This document shows, one piece after another, positions 24,536 through 31,507 of a stretch of DNA of 45,284 nucleotides. How positions within the stretch are numbered: the first letter of the stretch is position 1; the number at the start of each line of letters is the position of its first letter. The position numbers and the translations under genes are program-made. The stretch is from Candidatus Nealsoniibacteriota bacterium (GTDB lineage: Bacteria; Patescibacteriota; Minisyncoccia; Minisyncoccales; PWPS01): NCBI GenBank assembly GCA_003557065.1, contig PWPS01000001.1:1-45284 (forward strand), written 5' to 3'. Below the pieces are notes generated by a model. The model was given only the letters and a program-made list of their open reading frames with translations. It did no database searches and was not told the DNA's origin.

Positions 24536-24608
24536 TCTCCTCGGAAGGACTCGAACCTTCATCTGCGGCTTAGGAGGCCACCGCTCTATCCCGTTGAGCT
24601 ACGAGGAG
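24536..24608 (-). tRNA. tRNA-Arg(CCU)
   Basis: 73 nt. Acceptor CTCCTCG/CGAGGAG, anticodon loop CTCCTAA giving CCU, T-arm GAAGG-TTCGAGT-CCTTC, discriminator A; CCA is not encoded (the next bases are CAA). Confidence 0.94.
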
Positions 24609-24708
24609 TTTGATGTGCCCAACTACCGAAAGATGGGTCCGAATAATTTAATGGCTTATATTCATAAACTCCGACAAAGGAAACTTCGGGAGTATAATTG
24701 TTAAAGTG

Positions 24709-24784
24709 GGCGACCGACGGGACTCGAACCCGCACCAACTCTCGGACCACAACCGAGTGCTTTACCAATTAAGCTACGGTCGCC
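24709..24784 (-). tRNA. tRNA-His(GUG)
   Basis: 76 nt including the G-1. Acceptor GCGACCG/CGGTCGC with G-1 opposite C73, the tRNA-His hallmark; anticodon loop TTGTGGT in stem CTCGG/CCGAG giving GUG. CCA is not encoded (the next bases are CAC). Confidence 0.95.
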
Positions 24785-24792
24785 ATAAAAAG

Positions 24793-24865
<73 letters not shown>

Positions 24866-24923
24866 TTGTAAAAAACATGTGTAAACTATTATACAAGCTA
24901 ATTCTTTTTAGTCAACGAAAACC

Positions 24924-24951
24924 TTGCCATTTCTCAACTTTATGTTATTAT
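24924..24951 (+). promoter_or_regulatory. Promoter of ftsH
   Basis: -35 TTGCCA, 16-bp spacer, extended -10 TGTTATTAT (-10 hexamer 24946-24951). The ATG lies only 12 nt after the -10 box, so the leader would be about 5 nt with no room for a Shine-Dalgarno sequence. Confidence 0.65.
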
Positions 24952-24963
24952 GAACAGACGTAA

Positions 24964-26793
24964 ATGTTTAAGAATCTCAGTAAAAACTTAATTTCCTTTT
25001 TAATAATCCTACTGATAATAGTGGGGCTTTTCGGTTTGGCTTCGGAAGATTGGCTTCAACAACCGGAAAAAATTACGACTCGCGAATTGATTGAAAAAAT
25101 AAACGAGGGAAAAGTTGCTGAAATCAGCTTGATCGGAAACGAGGTTTTAATTTCTTTGGAAGATGAAACTTCTTTAACCACCAATAAGGAGGAGGGGATT
25201 TCTTTTGTAGAATTCTTATCTAGGTGGGGAGCTGATGAGGATCAGATTAAAAACTTGTCGGTTTCATATGAAAAAGAAGCTGACTGGAGTTGGCTTACAA
25301 CTCTACTGATAGTATTCTTGCCCATTTTGTTTTTGATAATATTTTTTCAGATAATTTTAAAACAAGCGAAAGGAGGTGCCAGTAATGCTTTGGATTTTTC
25401 AAAAGCCAAGGCGAGAATGTTCGGAGAGGGGGGTATGCCCAAAAAAGAGGTTAATTTTGAAGACGTAGCGGGACTGGAAGAAGCAAAAGAAGAGCTAAAA
25501 GAAATAGTGGAGTTTTTAAGAGATCCCAAAAAATTTAAAGCCGTAGGTGCAAAAATACCTAAAGGAGTCTTGTTAACCGGTCCTCCCGGAACAGGGAAAA
25601 CTTTACTTGCTCAGGCTGTATCGGGAGAGGCAAATGTTCCTTTTTTCGAAGTTTCCGGATCCGAATTTATTGAACTGTTCGTCGGAGTGGGATCGGGAAG
25701 AGTCAGAGATCTTTTTCAGAAAGCAAAAGCAAAACAACCCTGTATAGTATACATTGACGAGCTGGACGCAATAGGAAGAAAGAGGGGAGCTGGCTTGGGG
25801 GGAGGTAATGATGAGAGAGAACAAACTTTAAATCAAATACTGGTAGAATTGGACGGATTCGACAAGGATACGAAAGTTATTGTCTTAGCCAGCACCAATC
25901 GTCCCGATGTTTTGGATCCGGCACTTCTAAGACCGGGGAGATTCGACAGAAAGGTAATCTTGGATTCTCCCGATTTGAAAGCAAGAAAAGAAATATTAGA
26001 AATTCACACACGAGAAAAACCTTTGGGAAAAAACGTCAATCTTCAAGAGGTAGCCGAAAGAACTCCTGGATTTTCCGGAGCAGATTTAGAAAATCTGGCC
26101 AACGAAGCGGCAATTTTAACGGCAAGAAAAAATAAAAAAGAAATTGATCAGAATGAGCTTCTGGAAGCGATAGAAAAGGTTTTGCTCGGACCAGAAAGAA
26201 GAAGTCATATTTTAACCGACGAGGAAAAAGAGATCAGCGCATACCATGAAGCCGGACATGCTCTGGTTTCTCACCTACTGACAAAAACCCACGAAGTAAG
26301 AAAGGTTTCCATAATCTCAAGAGGGCAAGCGGCAGGATATACTCTTAAAATGCCGATGAAAGAGAAAAGCATAATGAGTAAGGCTGAGTTTATGGCCGAA
26401 ATTTCAATTCTATTGGGCGGCTTTACGGCTGAAAAAATTATATATAATGAAACAACCACCGGCGCTTCCAACGACTTGGAAAAAGCTTCAAAATATGCTA
26501 GAAAATTAGTGAAAAAATATGGAATGTCTTCATTGGGCCCAATCTCTTACGGAGGTGAAAGAGAGCACGTTTTCTTGGGAGAAGAAATTTCCGAGGAAAA
26601 AAATTATTCCGAGGAAATTGCAGCGAAAATCGACAGAGAGATATCAAAGATAATAAAGGCAGCGGAAAAAAAGGCCGGCGAGGTTATAAGCAAAAACAAA
26701 GATAAATTGGAAAAGTTGGCGAAGGTCCTGATCGATAAGGAGACAATAGAAAAGGAGGAATTCGAAAAGATAATGGACGGTAGTAAAAATTAG
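24964..26793 (+). CDS. ftsH: ATP-dependent zinc metalloprotease FtsH
   Basis: Membrane-bound hexameric AAA protease that removes misassembled membrane proteins and short-lived regulators. 609 aa, typical. Seen: a first membrane helix (8-25), a small extracytoplasmic domain, a second helix (about 112-132), the AAA module with Walker A GPPGTGKT (206-213), the pore sequence FVGVGSGRVRDLF, Walker B IVYIDELDAIG, the second region of homology (STNRPDVLDPALLRPGRFDR) and the zinc site HEAGH (428-432). Its extended -10 promoter is close enough to the ATG for a nearly leaderless mRNA. A tRNA pair follows on the same strand within 7 nt. Confidence 0.97.
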   Translation: MFKNLSKNLISFLIILLIIVGLFGLASEDWLQQPEKITTRELIEKINEGKVAEISLIGNEVLISLEDETSLTTNKEEGISFVEFLSRWGADEDQIKNLSVSYEKEADWSWLTTLLIVFLPILFLIIFFQIILKQAKGGASNALDFSKAKARMFGEGGMPKKEVNFEDVAGLEEAKEELKEIVEFLRDPKKFKAVGAKIPKGVLLTGPPGTGKTLLAQAVSGEANVPFFEVSGSEFIELFVGVGSGRVRDLFQKAKAKQPCIVYIDELDAIGRKRGAGLGGGNDEREQTLNQILVELDGFDKDTKVIVLASTNRPDVLDPALLRPGRFDRKVILDSPDLKARKEILEIHTREKPLGKNVNLQEVAERTPGFSGADLENLANEAAILTARKNKKEIDQNELLEAIEKVLLGPERRSHILTDEEKEISAYHEAGHALVSHLLTKTHEVRKVSIISRGQAAGYTLKMPMKEKSIMSKAEFMAEISILLGGFTAEKIIYNETTTGASNDLEKASKYARKLVKKYGMSSLGPISYGGEREHVFLGEEISEEKNYSEEIAAKIDREISKIIKAAEKKAGEVISKNKDKLEKLAKVLIDKETIEKEEFEKIMDGSKN

Positions 26794-26799
26794 CTTGAA

Positions 26800-26871
26800 G
26801 GGCGGCTAGCTCAAAGGCAGAGCGTCTCCTTGACGTGGAGAAGGTTAGAGGTTCGAGTCCTCTGCCGCCCA
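26800..26871 (+). tRNA. tRNA-Val(GAC)
   Basis: 72 nt, starting 7 nt after the ftsH stop. Acceptor GGGCGGC/GCCGCCC, anticodon stem TCTCC/GGAGA with loop TTGACGT giving GAC, T-arm AGAGG-TTCGAGT-CCTCT, discriminator A; the next bases are CCC, so no CCA. Confidence 0.93.
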
Positions 26872-26879
26872 CCCTTTAC

Positions 26880-26952
26880 GGGCGTATAGCTCAACGGTTA
26901 GAGCGCTACTCTTATAAAGTAGAGGTTCCAGGTTCGATTCCTGGTACGCCCA
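26880..26952 (+). tRNA. tRNA-Ile(UAU)
   Basis: 73 nt. Acceptor GGGCGTA/TACGCCC, anticodon stem CTACT/AGTAG with loop CTTATAA giving UAU, T-arm CCAGG-TTCGATT-CCTGG, discriminator A, CCA encoded (26953-26955). It reads AUA directly, whereas most bacteria use a CAU tRNA modified to lysidine by TilS. Confidence 0.92.
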
Positions 26953-26975
26953 CCACCTTGAATAACCGTAAGTAA

Positions 26976-27635
26976 ATGAGCCGAATAATATATCAAGACG
27001 ATGAGATCTTAGTAGTAAATAAGCCGTCCGGAGAGATTGTTGAAGTTTTTGCAGAAAAAATAGGAGAAGACATTCCAATCCTAAAAGGCCTTCCTCGTTA
27101 CGGACTGGTTCACAGATTAGATAAAGACACTTCCGGAATTTTGCTTTTTGCCAAGAAAAAGGATATATTGGAAAGCCTTCAGAAACAATTCAAGGAAAGA
27201 AAAGTTACAAAAAAGTACATCGCTTTAATCTGGAGACCAATGAAAGAGGAAGAGGGGGTTATCGAGACTTCCATGAGAAGATCCGGAAGCGACAGAAGAA
27301 AACACCAATCTTATCCACTGCAAGAGAACGGAAGAAGAGCAACAAGTAGATACCGGGTACTTGAAAATTTTGAGAATTATAGTTTAATAGAGGTGTCGCC
27401 CGTTACGGGAAGAAAACATCAGATAAGAAGTCAATTCGCCTATCTGGGTCATCCGTTAGTCGGAGATGAGCTTTACGGCTTTAAAGATCAGGTTGACCCA
27501 TCGGGAATCGAGCGCCATTTTTTACACAGCAATTTATTAGAAATTGAAGTAAATGGCAGAAAGAAGAGATTCATGTCCGAATTACCCGAAAACCTGAAAG
27601 AAATAATAAACACGATAAAATGTCTACAAAGTTAG
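26976..27635 (+). CDS. RluA-family pseudouridine synthase
   Basis: 219 aa. Converts uridines in rRNA or tRNA to pseudouridine. Seen: the opening RIIYQDDEILVVNKPSGEIV, the catalytic motif GLVHRLDKDTSGILLFAK with the nucleophilic Asp in HRLDKDTSG, KKYIALIW, and VSPVTGRKHQIRSQFAYLGHPLVGDELYG. No S4 domain is present, so it is shorter than RluD/RluC; the exact target cannot be told. The C-terminus overlaps the rplS start by 16 nt, so the enzyme is coupled to a large-subunit ribosomal protein, which favours an rRNA target. Confidence 0.92.
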   Translation: MSRIIYQDDEILVVNKPSGEIVEVFAEKIGEDIPILKGLPRYGLVHRLDKDTSGILLFAKKKDILESLQKQFKERKVTKKYIALIWRPMKEEEGVIETSMRRSGSDRRKHQSYPLQENGRRATSRYRVLENFENYSLIEVSPVTGRKHQIRSQFAYLGHPLVGDELYGFKDQVDPSGIERHFLHSNLLEIEVNGRKKRFMSELPENLKEIINTIKCLQS

Positions 27636-27970
27636 AAGAATTCAAAAAAAAGCAAAAGAAAGAACTGCCGGAAATAAATCCCGGAGACAGAGTAAAGGTT
27701 TACCAAAAAGTAAAAGCCGGTGATGATGAAAGAGTGCAGGCTTTTGAAGGTTTAGTTATTGCCAGAAAGCATGGCGAAGACACCTCGGCAACAATTACGG
27801 TAAGAAATATAATTGAAAAGGTAGGAGTGGAGAAAATTTTCCCAATACACTCTCCCACGATTGAAAAGATAGAAATTATAAAGAGAGGAAATGCCAGAAA
27901 AGCAAAACTTTATTACGTCAGAGATAAGTCAAGAAAGGCGATCAGACGAAAATTGAGGGCAAAAAATTAA
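27620..27970 (+). CDS. rplS: 50S ribosomal protein L19
   Basis: 116 aa, normal length. L19 sits at the interface between the subunits. Seen: PEINPGDRVKVYQKV, VQAFEGLVIARKHG, TITVRNIIEKVGVEKIFPIHSPTIEKIEI and the basic C-terminus AKLYYVRDKSRKAIRRKLRAK. It starts within the pseudouridine synthase gene. The usual neighbours rimM and trmD are absent here; instead tRNA-Leu follows within 10 nt. Confidence 0.97.
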   Translation: MSTKLEEFKKKQKKELPEINPGDRVKVYQKVKAGDDERVQAFEGLVIARKHGEDTSATITVRNIIEKVGVEKIFPIHSPTIEKIEIIKRGNARKAKLYYVRDKSRKAIRRKLRAKN

Positions 27971-27979
27971 TAAGGAGAG

Positions 27980-28063
27980 GCCCAGGTGCTGGAATTGGCA
28001 GACAGGCAGCGTTGAGGGCGCTGTGTCCGTTAGGGCGTGTGGGTTCAAGTCCCACCCTGGGCA
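27980..28063 (+). tRNA. tRNA-Leu(GAG)
   Basis: 84-nt class II tRNA. Acceptor GCCCAGG/CCTGGGC, anticodon stem CAGCG/CGCTG with loop TTGAGGG giving GAG, long variable arm, T-arm GTGGG-TTCAAGT-CCCAC, discriminator A; the next bases are CAA, so no CCA. Confidence 0.95.
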
Positions 28064-28109
28064 CAAATTTTAATGATATTCAGTTATCGATCGATAGTCA
28101 TTAATTTGA

Positions 28110-28182
28110 GGGCGGTTAGCTCAATTGGCAGAGCATCTCGCTTACATCGAGAGGGTTGCAGGTTCGAGTCCTGCACCGCCCA
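28110..28182 (+). tRNA. tRNA-Val(UAC)
   Basis: 73 nt. Acceptor GGGCGGT/ACCGCCC, anticodon loop CTTACAT in stem TCTCG/CGAGA giving UAC, T-arm GCAGG-TTCGAGT-CCTGC, discriminator A; the next bases are CAT. Confidence 0.95.
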
Positions 28183-28211
28183 CATCTAATCGTTTTAGAT
28201 AAGAAATTAAA

Positions 28212-28283
28212 GCCGCGGTAGCTCAGGGGTAGAGCACTTCTCTGAAAAAGAAGGGGTCGCCAGTTCAAATCTGGCCCGCGGCA
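28212..28283 (+). tRNA. tRNA-Phe(GAA)
   Basis: 72 nt. Acceptor GCCGCGG/CCGCGGC, anticodon loop CTGAAAA in stem CTTCT/AGAAG giving GAA, T-arm GCCAG-TTCAAAT-CTGGC, discriminator A; the next bases are CAG. Confidence 0.95.
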
Positions 28284-28328
28284 CAGGTTTTACACTTTTA
28301 ATTAAACAACCACCGACTAATCTTTGAT

Positions 28329-28400
28329 GCGGGAGTAGTTCAGTGGAAGAACGTCTGCTTGCCATGCAGAAGGCCGTGGGTTCGAATCCCATCTCCCGCT
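28329..28400 (+). tRNA. tRNA-Gly(GCC)
   Basis: 72 nt. Acceptor GCGGGAG/CTCCCGC, anticodon loop TTGCCAT in stem TCTGC/GCAGA giving GCC, T-arm GTGGG-TTCGAAT-CCCAT, discriminator T; the next bases are CAC. Confidence 0.95.
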
Positions 28401-28403
28401 CAC

Positions 28404-28472
28404 TTGACACATCAGTAGAATATGTTACAGTTTAGGAGTTACGCTTGTAAGAGGTAACCGATGTGCTACAAT
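28404..28472 (+). promoter_or_regulatory. Two tandem extended -10 promoters for the 3D-domain gene
   Basis: P1: TTGACA (28404-28409), 16-bp spacer, TGTTACAGT (hexamer 28426-28431). P2: TTGTAA (28445-28450), 16-bp spacer, TGCTACAAT (hexamer 28467-28472). P2 ends 8 nt before the ATG, which predicts a leaderless transcript; P1 predicts a leader of about 43 nt containing AAGAGG. Confidence 0.6.
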
Positions 28473-28480
28473 CATAAAAG

Positions 28481-29059
28481 ATGTATACGGACGACAATTT
28501 GAAAACGACTTGCTTTACCTTCTTGGCAGCCACGATAGCATCTCTCTCAATTTTAGCCCTAGGGCTTTTTTTGCAAACAAAGGAGTTGGATTATATAACT
28601 CCTCCTTTTGAGGTTGTTGAAAGAATAACAGGAAACGGAGAGGGTTTTATTATCTCCAGAGATGGAACAATAATTAATAATTCCTCTTCCAGGTACTACA
28701 TGCCTCAGATAACCGGTATGGACAACCCTCGCACTGACACTGTTAAAAAAGTTCTTTATGTTGAACTTACGGGCTATTCCAGCACCGTTGATCAAACAAA
28801 CTCCGAACCTTTCATAACCGCATCGGGAAGCTGGGTTCGTCACGGTATAGTTGCCGCAAATTTTCTTGAATTCGGAACCAGAATCAGAATCCCGGAATAT
28901 TTTGGAGATGAAATTTTCACCGTAAAAGACAGAATGAATAGAAGATACAGTCAACCCTCTTCACCGGAATACGACGGATACGTGGATATATGGTTTCCAA
29001 GAAGACAGGATGCCAGAAATTTCGGCAGAGTCAGATCCACAATCGAAATTCTATATTAA
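28481..29059 (+). CDS. Secreted or membrane-anchored 3D-domain protein
   Basis: 192 aa. Seen: one N-terminal membrane helix (about 8-32), a linker of about 55 residues, then a 3D (three-Asp) domain with VELTGYSSTVDQTNSEPFITASG, HGIVAANFLEFGTRIRIPEYFG, FTVKDRMNRRY and GYVDIWFP. The three aspartates of VDQT, VKDR and YVDI match the catalytic-type Asp triad of the 3D/MltA-like barrel found in cell-wall lytic transglycosylases and YabE/Rpf-like proteins. A role in trimming the thin peptidoglycan is likely. It has two tandem promoters and a clean terminator, so it is a single-gene unit. Confidence 0.85.
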   Translation: MYTDDNLKTTCFTFLAATIASLSILALGLFLQTKELDYITPPFEVVERITGNGEGFIISRDGTIINNSSSRYYMPQITGMDNPRTDTVKKVLYVELTGYSSTVDQTNSEPFITASGSWVRHGIVAANFLEFGTRIRIPEYFGDEIFTVKDRMNRRYSQPSSPEYDGYVDIWFPRRQDARNFGRVRSTIEILY

Positions 29060-29083
29060 CTTTTTTTCCGATAATATCACTTT

Positions 29084-29108
29084 AAAAACCGCTTATAGCG
29101 GTTTTTTT
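29084..29108 (+). terminator. Terminator of the 3D-domain gene
   Basis: AAAAACCGCT, short loop, AGCGGTTTTTTT. Strong stem and T-run 25 nt after the stop codon. Confidence 0.92.
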
Positions 29109-29121
29109 GTTCTTTTTTCTA

Positions 29122-29130
29122 TGTTACAAT
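29122..29130 (+). promoter_or_regulatory. Extended -10 element of the RAYT-like gene
   Basis: TGTTACAAT (29122-29130), just after the preceding terminator. It lies only 4 nt before a possible GTG start at 29135, so transcription would begin after that codon; this favours the ATG at 29171. Confidence 0.5.
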
Positions 29131-29170
29131 TAAGGTGTCGAAATCTCTTGCCAAGTCCAGAAATAATAAA

Positions 29171-29722
29171 ATGGAAACCGATAAAATTTATCACGTATCC
29201 AATTCAAGTATAGAGGGAATGAATATCTTTGATTCGGAAGAAGATTATTCTAAAATAATCGAGGCTATAAGGTATTTTTCCCATGGCGAAAGCCTTCCCA
29301 AACTCTCACAGTTTTCATCTTCAAAAAAAGTAGAGAAATTCGGATTTCCAAAAGCACTGAAGAAAATAACTAAAAAAGACAGAAAGTTGGTTGAAATTCT
29401 TTCTTATTTAATACTCCCTTCTGAATTTCATCTTGTATTAAAACAAAAAAAGAAGGGGGGTATAAGTAAATTCATGAGCGATGTGTCCAACTCCTATTCC
29501 AGATACTACAATAACAGATACGACAGGAGGGGTCCTTTATGGGTCGGTAGATTCAGGAGAGAATTAATAAAAGAAGAAGATTTGAAAAAAAGAATAGAAG
29601 AAATTCACAATCTTCCGGTAAAATCGGCTTTAGTTAGTTCTCCGGGCGAGTGGTTGTGTTCATCATATGGGGAATATTCAAATCCAGAAACTGTGACCGA
29701 TCCGATTTGTAAAAAAGAATAA
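29171..29722 (+). CDS. Degenerate REP-associated tyrosine transposase-like protein
   Basis: 183 aa from the ATG at 29171 (a GTG at 29135 is too close to the promoter). It shares the layout of the Y1/RAYT family: KIYHVSNSSIEGMNIF at the start, a middle helix region, ISKFMSDVSNSYSRYYNNRY (the tyrosine helix), GPLWVGRFRRELI, and an ending EEIHNLPVKSALV...WLCSSYGEY that matches YIHLNPVKAGLV...WSSYxxY. Odd: the HUH motif, normally PNHFHLL, reads PSEFHLV (E85, H87), losing the first metal-binding His. DNA cleavage is therefore doubtful; a domesticated nucleic-acid-binding role is possible. I see no flanking inverted repeats. It has its own promoter and terminator. Confidence 0.75.
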   Translation: METDKIYHVSNSSIEGMNIFDSEEDYSKIIEAIRYFSHGESLPKLSQFSSSKKVEKFGFPKALKKITKKDRKLVEILSYLILPSEFHLVLKQKKKGGISKFMSDVSNSYSRYYNNRYDRRGPLWVGRFRRELIKEEDLKKRIEEIHNLPVKSALVSSPGEWLCSSYGEYSNPETVTDPICKKE

Positions 29723-29770
29723 TTCTCAACTGAACCGGTTTTCAACTAAAGCTTGTTCTTATTATAATTC

Positions 29771-29796
29771 AAAAACCCGGATAACTCCGGGTTTTT
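29771..29796 (+). terminator. Terminator between the RAYT-like gene and the repeat surface protein
   Basis: AAAAACCCGG, loop ATAACT, CCGGGTTTTT: a perfect 10-bp stem whose A and T ends make it work on either strand. The rest of the 180-bp gap (29723-29903) shows no other clear element. Confidence 0.92.
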
Positions 29797-29903
29797 CTAT
29801 TACCTACAAGTTGGAGAAGTTCTCGAAATCTTCTTTCTGTCTTTTTTAATACTTCCCTTATCTATTTAAATGATGATGATATTTTACAGAAGCAAATTCA
29901 CAT

Positions 29904-31157
29904 TTAAAAAGGATCTACCTCCTCCCACTCGGGCACTTCAACTTCAGTCTGAATATTTTTAGTTAAACTACATGATTCCGCATTGAAATCTCCTTTATCA
30001 TCTATCACATCAGCTTCCACTTCCAGAATAATTTGATAAGATCCTTCTTGACTAAATTCATTATCCACCCTCTCGAAAGAACTTTTTTCTCCTTTCAATT
30101 CTTCGAATTTTGCTTCTTCCGGAAATGTCCACCTGAGAGTTATTTCTCCCTGTCTATTTTCCGACTCAAGCCATCCGTAATAATTTGTATCTTCCGCACT
30201 GAAGTTAACCAATTCGTCAACTTTCGGGCTCGAAGGGGTCCAATCAAAATAAATTTGTGGATATCTGATCTTGGTTGTAAATATCTCTTCTTCCCACTCT
30301 GAAGAGATTCCCCTGTCATCAACTACTTGAACCCGAGCTAAATATTCGGTATCAAAATCTAATTCTTGTTCCGGCAATGGATAAGTCGGAGAAAAGGAAC
30401 CACTTTCATCTATTACCTTATGGTCATTGTCAGTCTTTATTACTTCTATATCGTAATATTCTATATTATCTTCTTCATCATACTCAAAAATTAAAGTAAC
30501 CTGAGGATATGATTGATTACAGTAATCTCCTTGCTCTATATCAAAGGATATCTCCGGACGCGACGGATAAAAATCGGTTTCAACCCTATAGTCCGATTGA
30601 TTACATACCCCGGTATTTTCACAATTGAAACTAATCCATCCTACAACATCGGATCCCCACGCCCAACCCAAAATTTGAAATTCACGATTTCCCGTAGGAT
30701 TCTCTTCAAAATTAAGAGTATATTGATCGTTTTCTCCTCCCAATTTTATCCAGCCATCCCATCCGTCATCGGGATCTTCCAGCCCTGCCAAAGCCCTTGC
30801 CCAACCACAAAGCTTTCCCTCTTCACAACCCGCTAAAGTTCCATCAACGTCAACCTTAGCGCTATAATGTGGTGCTTCGGGAAAATTATCCAAATCATTA
30901 AATTTTATCCATCCGATATTCTCGGACCAAGCATATCCGTATAACCCTCCTTCATCGGTAACTCTGACCCCGTAATTGGATTGATCACACACTCCAGTAT
31001 TTTCACAATTGAAACTAATCCATCCGATATTCTCGGACCAAGCATATCCGTACAAAGAAAAAACATCTTCTCCGTAAACATCTTCACTTTCTCCCGTGAA
31101 AAAAACAACTCCGATAATAATTATGATTAGAAAAAGCGGTATTATTTTTTTATTCAT
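29904..31157 (-). CDS. Secreted surface protein with WSENIGWI repeats and a PKD-like domain
   Basis: 417 aa. Seen: an N-terminal signal or anchor helix (about 4-20). Then repeats built around G-Y-A-W-S-E-N-I-G-W-I-x-F-N: two near-identical units (LYGYAWSENIGWISFNCEN and LYGYAWSENIGWIKFN), a diverged unit (CGWARALAGL then DGWIKLGG), and a fourth (GWAWGSDVVGWISFNCEN). Repeats 1 and 4 carry the cysteine pair CENTGVC followed by NQSxY or DQSNY. After the repeats comes an Ig/fibronectin-like stretch (ISFDIEQGDYCNQSYPQVTLIFEYDEEDN, shortened here) and a PKD-like domain (LVNFSAEDTNYYGW, then EGSYQIILEVEA). No sortase motif or C-terminal helix is seen. WSENIGWI repeats are common in predicted CPR surface proteins; the ligand is unknown. 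Confidence 0.8.
   Translation of the reverse strand: MNKKIIPLFLIIIIIGVVFFTGESEDVYGEDVFSLYGYAWSENIGWISFNCENTGVCDQSNYGVRVTDEGGLYGYAWSENIGWIKFNDLDNFPEAPHYSAKVDVDGTLAGCEEGKLCGWARALAGLEDPDDGWDGWIKLGGENDQYTLNFEENPTGNREFQILGWAWGSDVVGWISFNCENTGVCNQSDYRVETDFYPSRPEISFDIEQGDYCNQSYPQVTLIFEYDEEDNIEYYDIEVIKTDNDHKVIDESGSFSPTYPLPEQELDFDTEYLARVQVVDDRGISSEWEEEIFTTKIRYPQIYFDWTPSSPKVDELVNFSAEDTNYYGWLESENRQGEITLRWTFPEEAKFEELKGEKSSFERVDNEFSQEGSYQIILEVEADVIDDKGDFNAESCSLTKNIQTEVEVPEWEEVDPF
30613..30641 (-). repeat. 29-bp direct repeat in the surface protein gene, copy A
   Basis: Exact 29-bp match to 30997-31025, encoding the end of the WISFNCENTGV segment of repeat 4. Identity at DNA level suggests recent duplication or gene conversion. 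Confidence 0.85.
30907..30941 (-). repeat. 35-bp direct repeat in the surface protein gene, copy A
   Basis: Exact 35-bp match to 31018-31052, encoding YGYAWSENIGWI in repeats 1 and 2. Confidence 0.87.
30997..31052 (-). repeat. Second copies of the 29-bp and 35-bp repeats (overlapping)
   Basis: 30997-31025 repeats 30613-30641, and 31018-31052 repeats 30907-30941. Together they encode the complete first WSENIGWISFNCEN unit. Confidence 0.85.
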
Positions 31158-31176
31158 TTTTATTCAACTAAGAAAG

Positions 31177-31194
31177 AAAGCCTCCGGAGGCTTT
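31177..31194 (-). terminator. Terminator downstream of tRNA-Leu(UAA)
   Basis: AAAGCC-TCCGGA-GGCTTT followed on the minus strand by TTCTTTC-type sequence, between tRNA-Leu and the surface protein gene. Confidence 0.7.
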
Positions 31195-31272
31195 TCTATT
31201 TAAAGATTAAAGAATGTAAACCATTACTTAAGTCTACAATTCTTTGTTTTTGTTTGTCAATAATAAAACCTG

Positions 31273-31356
31273 TGCCGCGGGTGGGACTCGAACCCACAAG
31301 AGCATACGCCCAGCGGATTTTAAGTCCGCCCTGTATACCAATTCCAGCACCGCGGC
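31273..31356 (-). tRNA. tRNA-Leu(UAA)
   Basis: 84-nt class II tRNA. Acceptor GCCGCGG/CCGCGGC, anticodon stem GCGGA/TCCGC with loop CTTAAAA giving UAA, T-arm GTGGG-TTCGAGT-CCCAC, discriminator A; the next bases are CAG. Confidence 0.95.
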
Positions 31357-31364
31357 AAAAGATG

Positions 31365-31437
31365 AGGCCTGGGCGGGATTCGAACCCGCGCATGACGGTT
31401 TTGCAAACCGTTGCCTTAGCCACTTGGCTACCAGGCC
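31365..31437 (-). tRNA. tRNA-Cys(GCA)
   Basis: 73 nt. Acceptor GGCCTGG/CCAGGCC, anticodon stem ACGGT/ACCGT with loop TTGCAAA giving GCA, T-arm GCGGG-TTCGAAT-CCCGC, discriminator T (typical for Cys); the next bases are CAT. Confidence 0.95.
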
Positions 31438-31507
31438 GATCACCACTTGTCTTCGGTTGAAAAGTCTTAATACAATTTAACCCTCTTCACTTTTTTTTGC
31501 AACTTTC

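Noticed and set aside
28085..28096. 12-bp perfect palindrome TATCGATCGATA between tRNA-Leu and tRNA-Val
   Set aside because: Too short and isolated to call an operator or recombination site; no second copy noticed.
29060..29903. Mobile element around the RAYT-like gene
   Set aside because: No terminal inverted repeats, target duplications or REP-like palindromes are visible; the two hairpins are ordinary terminators.
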